Positions 50,192 through 58,177 of a stretch of 64,000 nucleotides of DNA are shown one piece after another. Below the pieces are notes generated by a model. It ran no database searches and was not told the DNA's origin. It saw only the letters and a list, made by a program, of their open reading frames with translations. The first letter of the stretch is position 1. Every line of letters starts with the position of its first letter. The stretch covers positions 186,001 through 250,000 of the forward strand of contig NZ_FOYL01000008.1 of the NCBI RefSeq assembly GCF_900115955.1, in the 5' to 3' direction. This DNA is from Lentzea waywayandensis (GTDB lineage: Bacteria > Actinomycetota > Actinomycetes > Mycobacteriales > Pseudonocardiaceae). Position numbers and translations under genes: made by a program.

Positions 50192-52240
50192 GTGTCCGAG
50201 TCGCGCCCAGCAGTCGCCCAGAACCCGCCGCGCGTGGTGGTTCCGGCTGGGACGACGGCGGGCACGGCCGTGCGCGAAGCCGGTCTGCCGGGCAAGGGTT
50301 CCGACGCGATCGTCGTCGTGAAGGACGCCGAGGGTCACCTGCGCGACCTGTCGTGGACCCCGCAGGTCGACGTCGAGGTCGAGGCCGTCGCCGCGGACAC
50401 CGAGGACGGCCGCAGCGTCATCCGCCACTCCGCCGCGCACGTGCTGGCACAGGCCGTGCAGCAGCAGTTCCCCGACGCCAAGCTCGGCATCGGCCCGCCC
50501 GTGAAGGACGGCTTCTACTACGACTTCCAGGTCGAGAAGCCCTTCACGCCCGAGGACCTCCAGGCGCTCGAGAAGCGCATGAAGCAGATCATCAAGTCCT
50601 CGCAGCGGTTCTCGCGCCGGGTCGTCGAGTCGATCGACTCCGCGAAGGCCGAGCTCGCGTCCGAGCCGTTCAAGCTGGAGCTCGTCGACATCAAGAGCGA
50701 CGTCGACACCAGCGAGATCATGGAGGTCGGCGGCGGCGAGCTGACGATCTACGACAACCTCGACCCGCGCTCCGGTGAGCAGGTCTGGGGCGACCTGTGC
50801 CGCGGCCCGCACGTGCCGACCACCAAGCACATCCCGGCGTTCAAGCTGACCCGCGTGGCCGCCGCGTACTGGCGCGGCAACGAGAACAACCCGCAGCTGC
50901 AGCGCATCTACGGCACCGCGTGGGAGTCGCAGGAGGCCCAGGACCTGTACCTGGAGCGCCTGGCCGAGGCCGAGCGCCGCGACCACCGCAAGCTGGGTGT
51001 CGAGCTCGACCTGTTCTCGTTCCCGGACGAGATCGGTTCCGGCCTCGCGGTGTTCCACCCCAAGGGCGGCATCATCCGCAAGGCGATGGAGGACTACTCC
51101 CGCCAGCGCCACACCGAGGCGGGCTACGAGTTCGTCTACTCGCCGCACATCACCAAGGGCAAGCTGTTCGAGGTCTCCGGTCACCTGGACTGGTACAAGG
51201 ACGGCATGTACCCGGCGATGCACCTCGACGCCGAGATGAACGAGGACGGCACGGTCCGCAAGCCCGGCCAGGACTACTACCTCAAGCCGATGAACTGCCC
51301 GTTCCACGACCTGATCTTCAAGTCGCGCGGCCGTTCCTACCGCGAGCTGCCGCTGCGCATGTTCGAGTTCGGCTCGGTCTACCGCTACGAGAAGTCCGGC
51401 GTGGTGCACGGCCTGACCAGGGTGCGCGGCATGACGCAGGACGACGCGCACATCTTCTGCGCCCGCGACCAGGTCCGCGACGAGCTGAAGTCGCTGCTGA
51501 CGTTCGTGCTCGACCTGCTGCGCGACTACGGCCTGGACGACTTCTACCTGGAGCTCTCCACCAAGAACCCGGAGAAGTTCGTCGGACCGGACGACATCTG
51601 GGAGGAGGCGACCGCGACGCTCGCCTCGGTCGCCGAGGAGTCGGGTCTCGAGCTCGTGCCCGACCCCGGTGGCGCCGCGTTCTACGGCCCGAAGATCTCC
51701 GTGCAGGCGCGGGACGCGCTCGGCCGCACCTGGCAGATGTCGACCATCCAGCTCGACTTCATGCTGCCCGAGAAGTTCGAACTGGAGTACACCGGCCCGG
51801 ACGGCTCCCGCCAGCGCCCGGTCATGATCCACCGCGCGCTGTTCGGCACGGTCGAGCGCTTCTTCGGCGTGCTGACCGAGCACTACGCGGGTGCGTTCCC
51901 GGCGTGGCTGGCGCCGGTGCAGGTCATGGGCATCCCGGTGACGTCCGAGAACGCCGACCACCTGTTCGCGGTGCGCGAGGTGCTCAAGAAGGCCGGCATC
52001 CGGGTCGACGTCGACGCGTCGGACGACCGCATGCAGAAGAAGATCCGCAACCACACCATGCAGAAGGTGCCGTTCATGCTCCTGGCCGGTGCCAAGGACG
52101 TGGAGGCCAACGCGGTGTCGTTCCGGTTCCGCGACGGCACGCAGATCAACGGCGTGCCGGTGGAGCGGGCCGTCGAGCAGATCGTCGACTGGGTCGGCCG
52201 CCGCGAGAACGCCTCGCCCACGGCGGAACTGCTCTCGTGA
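50192..52240 (+). CDS. thrS: Threonyl-tRNA synthetase
   Basis: Class II aminoacyl-tRNA synthetase of 682 residues charging tRNA-Thr. N-terminal TGS domain, then the editing domain with HSAAHVLAQAV and the second metal-binding signature, the catalytic core with YYLKPMNCPFHDLIFKSR (zinc Cys), RVRGMTQDDAHIF and the class II motif 3 region, and the C-terminal anticodon-binding domain (QVMGIPVTSENADHLF). GTG 50192 follows GTAGGAG. No T-box leader fits in the 34-bp gap. It heads the conserved operon thrS-HIT-pgsA-patA-pimA-Nudix. Confidence 0.95.
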   Translation: MSESRPAVAQNPPRVVVPAGTTAGTAVREAGLPGKGSDAIVVVKDAEGHLRDLSWTPQVDVEVEAVAADTEDGRSVIRHSAAHVLAQAVQQQFPDAKLGIGPPVKDGFYYDFQVEKPFTPEDLQALEKRMKQIIKSSQRFSRRVVESIDSAKAELASEPFKLELVDIKSDVDTSEIMEVGGGELTIYDNLDPRSGEQVWGDLCRGPHVPTTKHIPAFKLTRVAAAYWRGNENNPQLQRIYGTAWESQEAQDLYLERLAEAERRDHRKLGVELDLFSFPDEIGSGLAVFHPKGGIIRKAMEDYSRQRHTEAGYEFVYSPHITKGKLFEVSGHLDWYKDGMYPAMHLDAEMNEDGTVRKPGQDYYLKPMNCPFHDLIFKSRGRSYRELPLRMFEFGSVYRYEKSGVVHGLTRVRGMTQDDAHIFCARDQVRDELKSLLTFVLDLLRDYGLDDFYLELSTKNPEKFVGPDDIWEEATATLASVAEESGLELVPDPGGAAFYGPKISVQARDALGRTWQMSTIQLDFMLPEKFELEYTGPDGSRQRPVMIHRALFGTVERFFGVLTEHYAGAFPAWLAPVQVMGIPVTSENADHLFAVREVLKKAGIRVDVDASDDRMQKKIRNHTMQKVPFMLLAGAKDVEANAVSFRFRDGTQINGVPVERAVEQIVDWVGRRENASPTAELLS

Positions 52241-52785
52241 CGCCTGAGTTCTCCGAGCAGGACGGTGTGGGGGTCCACGACGCGTTGCAGCGTCTGTGGA
52301 CCCCGCACCGCCTGTCGTACGTCCAGGGCGCGGGCAAGGCCCACGGCGACGAGCCGGAGGGCTGCCCGTTCTGCCGGGTCGTGTCCCTGGACGACGAGGC
52401 GGGGCTGATCATCGCGCGCGGGGCCGAGGTCTTCGCGCTGCTGAACCTGTACCCGTACAACCCCGGCCACCTGATGGTGCTGCCGTACCGGCACGTGGCG
52501 GACTACACCGAGCTCGCGGCCTCCGAGACCGCGGAGCTCGCCGCGTTCACGCAGAAGGCCATGAAGGTCGCGCGGCACGTGGCGTCGCCGCACGGGTTCA
52601 ACATCGGCATGAACCAGGGCGTCGTGGCCGGCGCCGGGATCGCCGCCCACCTGCACCAGCACGTGGTGCCCCGGTGGGGCGGGGACGCGAACTTCATGCC
52701 GGTCATCGGGCACACCAAGGTGCTGCCGCAGCTGCTGGGGGAGACCCGTCAGCTGCTGTCCGACGGCTGGAAGGCCGTCGACTGA
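52237..52785 (+). CDS. HIT family hydrolase/phosphorylase
   Basis: Histidine-triad protein of 182 residues; the triad is HLHQHVVPRW near residue 140. An N-terminal GCPFC motif matches the Rv2613c-type Ap4A phosphorylase of mycobacteria, so dinucleoside-polyphosphate cleavage is likely. GTG 52237 overlaps the thrS stop (GTGA), as usual in this operon. In relatives pgsA follows directly; here 2.7 kb of other DNA intervenes. Confidence 0.9.
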   Translation: MTPEFSEQDGVGVHDALQRLWTPHRLSYVQGAGKAHGDEPEGCPFCRVVSLDDEAGLIIARGAEVFALLNLYPYNPGHLMVLPYRHVADYTELAASETAELAAFTQKAMKVARHVASPHGFNIGMNQGVVAGAGIAAHLHQHVVPRWGGDANFMPVIGHTKVLPQLLGETRQLLSDGWKAVD

Positions 52786-52806
52786 TCGTTTCGCGGTCTC
52801 TATCTG

Positions 52807-52843
52807 TTGACTTTCGATAGATCGCGAGTGATAGTCGATCTAT
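52807..52843 (+). promoter_or_regulatory. Promoter with overlapping operator, leaderless
   Basis: TTGACT (52807-52812), 17 bp, GATAGT (52830-52835), 6 nt, ATG 52842: the best sigma-70-type promoter in the window. ATAGATCG (52817-52824) and CGATCTAT (52836-52843) are perfect inverted arms bracketing the -10 and the start codon, so a dimeric repressor bound here would block transcription. Confidence 0.65.
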
Positions 52844-53021
52844 GCCTAGACTGCTGCTGCCCTTGGCGGGCTGTGTGCTCCTCGTCGCGCTCGGAGTCGG
52901 CGCGATCATGTACGCCGACCACGACGACGCCCCCGGTCTGGGGCTCATCGGGTTCGTGCTGATTTTCGGTGCCATCGGTCTCGGTGTTCGCGCGGTAATG
53001 CGGGCTAAACGAGGCGTTTAG
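52842..53021 (+). CDS. Small two-helix membrane protein
   Basis: A 59-codon gene, not recognised. The protein is almost entirely two membrane helices (residues 4-22, LLLPLAGCVLLVALGVGA, and about 33-50, LGLIGFVLIFGAIGLGV) joined by an acidic turn ADHDDAPG and ending in a basic tail (RAKRG). The promoter and spacing strongly support a real leaderless gene. It could be a small membrane effector or a toxin-like peptide; no family is known to me. It sits directly behind the HIT gene and before the XRE regulator. Confidence 0.6.
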   Translation: MPRLLLPLAGCVLLVALGVGAIMYADHDDAPGLGLIGFVLIFGAIGLGVRAVMRAKRGV

Positions 53022-53057
53022 TCGGCGTGTTCATGATTGAAAGCCGTACTAATTGTT

Positions 53058-53115
53058 GGACAAAAGAGTGACAAAAACCACTCACGTTGTCCGCGCTGGA
53101 CAAACAAGGTTGTTT
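53058..53115. repeat. Cluster of AT-rich inverted repeats
   Basis: GGACAA..GAGTG (53058-53070) faces CACTC..TTGTCC (53079-53092), and AAACAA GG TTGTTT (53102-53115) is a second palindrome; GGACAA recurs at 53098. The 53022-53180 stretch is clearly lower in G+C than its surroundings. Terminator for the small gene, operator cluster, or foreign DNA. Confidence 0.5.
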
Positions 53116-53200
53116 CCGCATGGGGTGGAATAGCTTTCGGTTACATCTTTCGGGTGCATTTCTCCAGTCGATCGAGACGTAACACCAGCACAAAGCGATT

Positions 53201-53226
53201 CCAGGTAGGTGAGATCACCCACCTGG
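53201..53226. promoter_or_regulatory. Imperfect 26-bp palindrome upstream of the XRE gene
   Basis: Arms CCAGGTAGGTGAG and ATCACCCACCTGG pair at 11 of 13 positions, 74 bp before ATG 53300. Likely an operator. The XRE gene itself has TACGGT 6 nt before its ATG. Confidence 0.45.
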
Positions 53227-53299
53227 AGGTGTCAACTGCGAGTCAAGTCCCCGCCTATGGCCGATCGTCTCACCGTGTGCGAATGGTTACGGTGCGAAC

Positions 53300-54139
53300 A
53301 TGACCGCACCTGAGCGTTCGCGATTAGCGAGAGAGCGGCTTTCGCGTGAACTACGCCGGTTGCGCACCGAGGCGAAGATGACCGGCACGGCCACCGCCCG
53401 TGCCACCGGGATGAGCCAGTCAAAGCTGTCGAAGATCGAGAACGGCATGCTGCTCCCGTCCGTGACGGATGTGGAGCGTCTTGTGGCGGAACTGGCCGCC
53501 GCGAGAGAGACGCGCATCGAACTGGTCGAACTCGCCAGGTCGCTGCACGCGGAGGCGGAAACCCGCCGCGTCGTGCTGCACCGAGGAGCGCACCGCCACC
53601 AGCAGACGATCAGCCGCGTGGAGGCGCGGGCCGCGACATCGAGGTTCTTCCAGGTCAACCTGGTACCCGCGTTGCTGCAGTCCGAGTCCTACCTGCGGAT
53701 CGTGCTGGGGACGATGCCGCATTCGGAGCAGGAGGCCGCGGTGGCCGCCCTGCGCACCCGCCGTGCCCGGATGGACGACCTGGCGAAGCAGTTCGTGTTC
53801 GTGCTCTCCGAAAGCGCGCTGCGCTGGCGGATGGGCTCGCCCGAGCTGATGGCGGAACAGGTCGAGCACCTGGCCGCGATCCAGCGCCGCCCGAACGTCC
53901 GTCTCGGCGTGATCCCGTGGTCGGCGGACGCGAACGTGGTCGCCCTGCACGGTTTCCACATCTACGACGAGCGCGTCGTCACGGTCAGCGTGCTGACCGG
54001 CAACGCCACCATCACCGACCCGCTGGACGTGCGCGAGTACCTCGCGTTGTTCGGGCGGTTGGAGCGGCTGGCGGTGCGAGGGGAGGAGTTGCAGGCGCTG
54101 CTGAAGCGCATCGCCGAGGACCACCGCCGGCTCGGCTAG
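53300..54139 (+). CDS. XRE-family regulator with DUF5753 domain
   Basis: Regulator of 279 residues: HTH at residues 12-70 (TGTATARATGMSQSKLSKIE) and a DUF5753 C-terminal domain (VNLVPALLQSESYLRIVLG, LRWRMGSPELMAEQVEHL). No DUF397 partner follows, but the 59-residue membrane protein upstream, with an operator at its promoter, might be its target. TACGGT at 53288-53293 and ATG 53300 are 6 nt apart (leaderless). It lies inside the DNA that separates the HIT gene from pgsA. Confidence 0.88.
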   Translation: MTAPERSRLARERLSRELRRLRTEAKMTGTATARATGMSQSKLSKIENGMLLPSVTDVERLVAELAAARETRIELVELARSLHAEAETRRVVLHRGAHRHQQTISRVEARAATSRFFQVNLVPALLQSESYLRIVLGTMPHSEQEAAVAALRTRRARMDDLAKQFVFVLSESALRWRMGSPELMAEQVEHLAAIQRRPNVRLGVIPWSADANVVALHGFHIYDERVVTVSVLTGNATITDPLDVREYLALFGRLERLAVRGEELQALLKRIAEDHRRLG

Positions 54140-54160
54140 CGAAGGTTTCACAGAGGGGGT

Positions 54161-54186
54161 CTCGCGGGTGCCATGTCACCCGCGAG
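54161..54186 (+). terminator. Terminator after the XRE gene
   Basis: Perfect 10-bp stem CTCGCGGGTG / CACCCGCGAG with a 6-nt loop, 21 bp after the stop. Confidence 0.65.
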
Positions 54187-54251
54187 CCAGGTATGGGATG
54201 GAGATCCAGCGGGCCGATCGCCCTCGAACGTGTGTTCGCTAGGCTTGATCT

Positions 54252-55409
54252 GTGAAGATCGTGGTGCAGGTGAAGCTGGTGCCGGATGCCGTGCAGGCAT
54301 CGGCGCTGGCGGAGACCCTGTCCACGGCGAATGATGCGGTGAACTGGGTGTCGGGTGTGGGGTTCGCGCACCACGGGCACAGGATGTCGGTTCGGGACCT
54401 GCGGACACTGTGTTACCACGAGTTGAAGGCACGTGGGTTGGGTGCGCAGGCCGCGCAGCACGTGATCAAACGTGTGGCCGACGCCTGCACCACCCTGCGG
54501 GCGAACATCCGCAATGGGAACCTGGGAGGCCCGAGGTCCAAGCGTCGAGTCAAGGCGGAGTCGAAGCCGGTCCGATTTCGTCCGGACGCGGCGCACACCT
54601 TCGACGACCGCTGTCTGTCCTGGCAGATCGATGCAGGGACGGTATCGATCTGGACCGTGCGCGGCAGGCTGAAGAATTTGCGGTTCATCGGGTCGGCCGG
54701 ACAGTTGAAGACGCTGCGGGAACATCGTCATGGCGAGTCCGACCTCGTCTGTCGGGACGGTCTGTGGTTCCTGATCGCCACTTGCGACATCCCCGAACCG
54801 GACCTGATCGAACCGACTGACTGGATCGGCGTGGACCGTGGCATCGTCAACCTCGCGACCACTTCGGACGGTGACAACCACTCCGGTCGTCGCCTTGGTC
54901 GTTACCGGCGGTGGCATACCCGCAAGCGCGCCGAGTTGCAGGCCAGACGCACCTGTTCGGCTGCACGGAGGCTGAAAAGGCGGGCGAGGAAGGAAGCCCG
55001 TCACGCCCGGCATGTCAATCACCGCATCGCCGGCGAGATAGTGGCTGTTGCCCAACGCACCGGTCGTGGTGTCGCCCTGGAGGAGCTGGGTGGCATCCGC
55101 GACCGGGTCACGGTTGCGCGGCACCAGCGAGCCACTCACTCGTCCTGGCCATTCCACCAGCTCGGCGATTTCATCACCTACAAGGCGCGCCGCGCCGGTG
55201 TGCCGGTGCTCGTGGTCGACGCGCGGTACACGAGCCAGACGTGCCCGCGCTGCGGACACGTGTCTCGATCCAACCGTTCCACCAGAGACCACTTTCGTTG
55301 TTGTCGGTGCGGTCTCGCTGGACCCGCCGACGTCGTCGCCGCTGTGAACGTCCGTAACCGGGCCCGGCGCGCGTGGGTATTTGTCAGCATGCCCGCACCC
55401 GTTCCCTAA
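54252..55409 (+). CDS. tnpB: TnpB family RNA-guided nuclease (IS605 OrfB)
   Basis: TnpB of 385 residues, complete by length and motifs. Helical N-terminal half; RuvC-like core with Asp195 in IGVDRGIVNLATT, Glu277 in ALEELGGI and Asp360 in GPADVVAAVNVRNR; zinc ribbon with Cys331/Cys334 (CPRCG) and Cys350/Cys353 (CCRCG). In characterised relatives TnpB cleaves DNA guided by an RNA made from the element's right end, helping the element persist. All catalytic residues are present, so it may be active. TAGGCT lies 6 nt before GTG 54252 (leaderless). No TnpA is nearby. Confidence 0.9.
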   Translation: MKIVVQVKLVPDAVQASALAETLSTANDAVNWVSGVGFAHHGHRMSVRDLRTLCYHELKARGLGAQAAQHVIKRVADACTTLRANIRNGNLGGPRSKRRVKAESKPVRFRPDAAHTFDDRCLSWQIDAGTVSIWTVRGRLKNLRFIGSAGQLKTLREHRHGESDLVCRDGLWFLIATCDIPEPDLIEPTDWIGVDRGIVNLATTSDGDNHSGRRLGRYRRWHTRKRAELQARRTCSAARRLKRRARKEARHARHVNHRIAGEIVAVAQRTGRGVALEELGGIRDRVTVARHQRATHSSWPFHQLGDFITYKARRAGVPVLVVDARYTSQTCPRCGHVSRSNRSTRDHFRCCRCGLAGPADVVAAVNVRNRARRAWVFVSMPAPVP

Positions 55410-55505
55410 CGGAGACAGGTGGATGCGTACCGCACACGACAGCCAGCCGTGCACGGGAACGCGACCCGGCTTGAGGGACCGAGTACCAAGCTCGGCCCCT
55501 CAGGG
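55330..55505 (+). ncRNA. Candidate omega/right-end RNA of TnpB
   Basis: TnpB guide RNAs typically span the end of tnpB and its 3' flank. Here the flank contains a strong two-step hairpin: TGAGGG (55472-55477) with CCCTCA (55497-55502) and CCGAG (55479-55483) with CTCGG (55491-55495). The guide would be the sequence just after the element end. Boundaries and expression are not shown by the sequence alone. Confidence 0.35.
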
Positions 55506-55543
55506 CCGAGATGCTGACCAGTCCAGCTAGGCTGCGACCTGCC

Positions 55544-56146
55544 ATGCTGAACATCTTCGCTCGCGCGTCCGTCTCGCGCGTCACCGATCCGATCGGGGCG
55601 TGGCTGCTGGCGCGTGGACTCACGCCCAACGCCGTGACCGTGGTCGGCACGATCGGTGCCGTGGCGAGCGCGCTGTGGTTCATTCCCCGCGGGCAGCTGT
55701 TCCTGGGCTGCGCGCTGGTGACCTTCTTCGTGCTGCTCGACCTGATCGACGGCGCCATGGCCCGGGCCCAGGGGCCCACGAGGTTCGGCGCCGTCCTCGA
55801 CGCCACCTGCGACCGCATCGCGGACGGAGCGCTGTTCGCGGCGCTCACCTGGTACGCGTTCGACACCGGCGACCGGTGGACGGCCGCGGCCGGGTTCATC
55901 TGCCTGGTCGCCTCGCAGGTCATCTCGTACGTCAAGGCGCGCGCCGACGCGTCCGGGCTCTCGGCGGACGGCGGGCTGGCCGAACGGGCCGAGCGGTTCA
56001 TCGTCGCGCTGATCGGTGCCGGGGTGCAGGGGCTCGGAGTGCCGTACCTGATGGCCATCTCGCTGTGGCTGCTCGCGGCCATGACGGTCGTGACGGTGCT
56101 GCAGCGGATCTTCTCCGTGGCGAAGTCGGCGCGGGAGGCCGCGTGA
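55544..56146 (+). CDS. pgsA: Phosphatidylinositol (phosphate) synthase, CDP-alcohol phosphotransferase
   Basis: Membrane enzyme of 200 residues with the CDP-alcohol phosphotransferase motif DLIDGAMARAQGPTRFG followed by AVLDATCD. In actinobacteria the gene at this operon position makes phosphatidylinositol phosphate, the base of PIM and LAM lipids. ATG 55544 is used (a longer frame starts at 55511). TAGGCT at 55527-55532, 11 nt from the ATG, may be the replacement promoter for the downstream half of the split operon. Confidence 0.9.
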   Translation: MLNIFARASVSRVTDPIGAWLLARGLTPNAVTVVGTIGAVASALWFIPRGQLFLGCALVTFFVLLDLIDGAMARAQGPTRFGAVLDATCDRIADGALFAALTWYAFDTGDRWTAAAGFICLVASQVISYVKARADASGLSADGGLAERAERFIVALIGAGVQGLGVPYLMAISLWLLAAMTVVTVLQRIFSVAKSAREAA

Positions 56147-57045
56147 ACCTCGCGACCCTCGGATACAGCGCCGGGTGGCGGCTGATCCGCCTGTTGCCGG
56201 AGTCGTGGGCGCGCGGGCTGTTCCAGGCGGGTGCCGACTACGCGGCTCGTCGTGGTGGCGCGAGCGTCGACCAGCTGCGCACGAACCTGCGCCGGGTCGT
56301 GCCGCGGGCCGGCGAGGAAGAGCTCGACGAACTGGTCCAGGACTCGCTGCGGTCGTACGCGCGGTACTGGTGCGAGGCGTTCCGGCTGCCGTCGATGGAC
56401 CTGCGCGCCGCCTACGAGAAGTGCGACTCGCAGGTGTCCGGCGTGGAGAACCTCGACGCGGCGCTCCAGAGCGGCACCGGCGCCGTCGTCGCCCTGCCGC
56501 ACAGCGGCAACTGGGACATGGCGGGCGTCTGGCTCGTCGGCCACTCCGGCACGTTCACGACGGTGGCCGAGCGGCTGAAGCCCGAGTCGCTGTACCGCAA
56601 GTTCGTGGAGTTCCGCGAGACCCTCGGCTTCGAGGTGCTGCCGCTCAACGGCGGTGACCGTCCACCCGCGACGGTGCTCGCCGAACGTCTGCGCGACAAC
56701 AAGGTCGTCTGTCTGCTCAGTGACCGTGACCTGACGTCGTCCGGCGTGCCCGTGACGTTCTTCGGCGAGCAGACCCTGATGCCCGCCGGACCCGCGCACC
56801 TGGCCTCGACGACGGGCGCCGCGCTGCTGCCGGTCGGGTGCTGGTTCACCGCGGACGGCTGGCACTTCCGCATCCACCCGCCGATCAAGGTCAGCACCGT
56901 CCAGGCCGCCACGCAGGCCGTCGCGGACGTGTTCGCCGCCGACATCGCCGCGCACCCGGCCGACTGGCACATGCTCCAGAAGCTCTGGCTCGCCGACCTG
57001 CCGGAGAAGCGCCGAGCCGCCCTGGCCAGGAGGCTCGCGAGGTGA
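56143..57045 (+). CDS. patA: Phosphatidylinositol mannoside acyltransferase (LpxL/HtrB fold)
   Basis: Acyltransferase of 300 residues of the lysophospholipid/lauroyl acyltransferase family. The catalytic H-x4-D motif is HSGNWD near residue 120; LLSDRDLTSSGVPVTFFGE and GTHPADW-like (AAHPADWHM) segments follow. In mycobacteria the corresponding gene acylates the mannose of PIMs. GTG 56143 overlaps the pgsA stop, and pimA overlaps its own stop, giving tight coupling. Confidence 0.9.
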   Translation: MNLATLGYSAGWRLIRLLPESWARGLFQAGADYAARRGGASVDQLRTNLRRVVPRAGEEELDELVQDSLRSYARYWCEAFRLPSMDLRAAYEKCDSQVSGVENLDAALQSGTGAVVALPHSGNWDMAGVWLVGHSGTFTTVAERLKPESLYRKFVEFRETLGFEVLPLNGGDRPPATVLAERLRDNKVVCLLSDRDLTSSGVPVTFFGEQTLMPAGPAHLASTTGAALLPVGCWFTADGWHFRIHPPIKVSTVQAATQAVADVFAADIAAHPADWHMLQKLWLADLPEKRRAALARRLAR

Positions 57046-58154
57046 AGGTCGGGATCGTCTGCCCGTATTCCTTGGACGTGCCAGGGGGAGTGCAGGCCCA
57101 CGTCGTCGACCTCGCCCGCGCCCTGATCGGCCTCGGGCACGACGTGAACGTCTTCGCGCCCGCCGACGACGAGCAGGCGCTGCCCTCGTTCGTCACGTCG
57201 GCGGGCCGTGCGGTCGCCATCCCGTACAACGGTTCGGTGGCGCGGCTGTCGTTCGGTCCTGTCTCGTACGCGCGGGTCCGGCGCTGGATCGACGAGCACC
57301 AGTTCGACGTCCTGCACCTGCACGAGCCCACCGCGCCCTCGCTGTCGTTCCTGGCACTGGTGGTCGCGGACGGCCCGATCGTCGCCACCTTCCACACCTC
57401 GACGCCGCGCTCCAAGATGCTGTCCGCGTTCCAGCCCGTGCTCCAGCCGTTCCTGGAGAAGGTCACCGCCCGCATCGCCGTCTCCGCTCTGGCCCGGCGC
57501 GTGCAGGTCGAGCATCTCGGCGGTGACGCGGTGGAGATTCCGAACGGCGTCGACGTCGACTTCTTCGCCTCGGCGTCCACTTTGGACGGCTACCCGCGCG
57601 CGGGCGGCACGATCGGCTTCGTCGGCCGCTACGACGAGCCGCGCAAGGGCATGCCGCTGCTGTGGGAGGCGTTCGGCCTGATCGCCGACGAGTTCCCGGA
57701 CCTGCGCCTGCTCGTCGTGGGCCGCGGCGAGGACCCGTTCGAGGGCCGCTTCGCCGACCGCGTCGACCTGCTGGGCCAGGTCAGCGACGAGGACAAGGCC
57801 CGGATGCTCCGATCCGTGGACGTCTACGTCGCCCCGAACACCGGCGGCGAGTCGTTCGGCATCATCCTCACCGAGGCCATGTCCGCCGGCACCGCCGTGG
57901 TGGCTTCGGACCTCGACGCTTTCCGCCGCGTGCTGGACGACGGCAAGGCGGGCGCGCTGTTCCCGGTCGGAGACGCTCACGCGCTGGCCGACTCGTTGCG
58001 CTCGGTGCTGCGGGACTCGGCGTTGCGCGCCGAGTACGTCGACCTGGCGTCGGCTCGGGTGCAGGCCTTCGACTGGTCCGTGGTCGCATCACAGGTGTTG
58101 CGCGTCTACGAGACCGCCATCGCCGCCGACCCGCGCAGGGTGAGCGAGGCATGA
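57042..58154 (+). CDS. pimA: Phosphatidylinositol alpha-mannosyltransferase
   Basis: GT4-family (GT-B) glycosyltransferase of 370 residues. N-terminal VGIVCPYSLDVPGGVQAHV with the lipid/donor loop, EIPNGVDVDFF, FVGRYDEPRKGM and the donor-binding EX7E region TGGESFGIILTEAM. It transfers the first mannose from GDP-mannose to phosphatidylinositol at the cytoplasmic membrane. GTG 57042 overlaps the patA stop (GTGA). Confidence 0.92.
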   Translation: MKVGIVCPYSLDVPGGVQAHVVDLARALIGLGHDVNVFAPADDEQALPSFVTSAGRAVAIPYNGSVARLSFGPVSYARVRRWIDEHQFDVLHLHEPTAPSLSFLALVVADGPIVATFHTSTPRSKMLSAFQPVLQPFLEKVTARIAVSALARRVQVEHLGGDAVEIPNGVDVDFFASASTLDGYPRAGGTIGFVGRYDEPRKGMPLLWEAFGLIADEFPDLRLLVVGRGEDPFEGRFADRVDLLGQVSDEDKARMLRSVDVYVAPNTGGESFGIILTEAMSAGTAVVASDLDAFRRVLDDGKAGALFPVGDAHALADSLRSVLRDSALRAEYVDLASARVQAFDWSVVASQVLRVYETAIAADPRRVSEA

Positions 58155-58177
58155 CAGCGCTTTTTCCTCCAGACAAG

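Larger units (their letters stand above)
54187..55510 (+). mobile_element. TnpB-only insertion (IS200/IS605- or IS607-associated type)
   Basis: An intact tnpB without a Y1 or serine transposase, between the XRE gene and pgsA. The outer limits are approximate: the left limit is after the XRE terminator, the right one after the hairpin at 55472-55502. No target duplication is expected for this class and none was found. Confidence 0.55.

Noticed and set aside
54245..54249. TTGAT just before tnpB as a TAM like that of ISDra2
   Set aside because: It lies too close to the start codon to leave room for a left end, and the element border is unknown.
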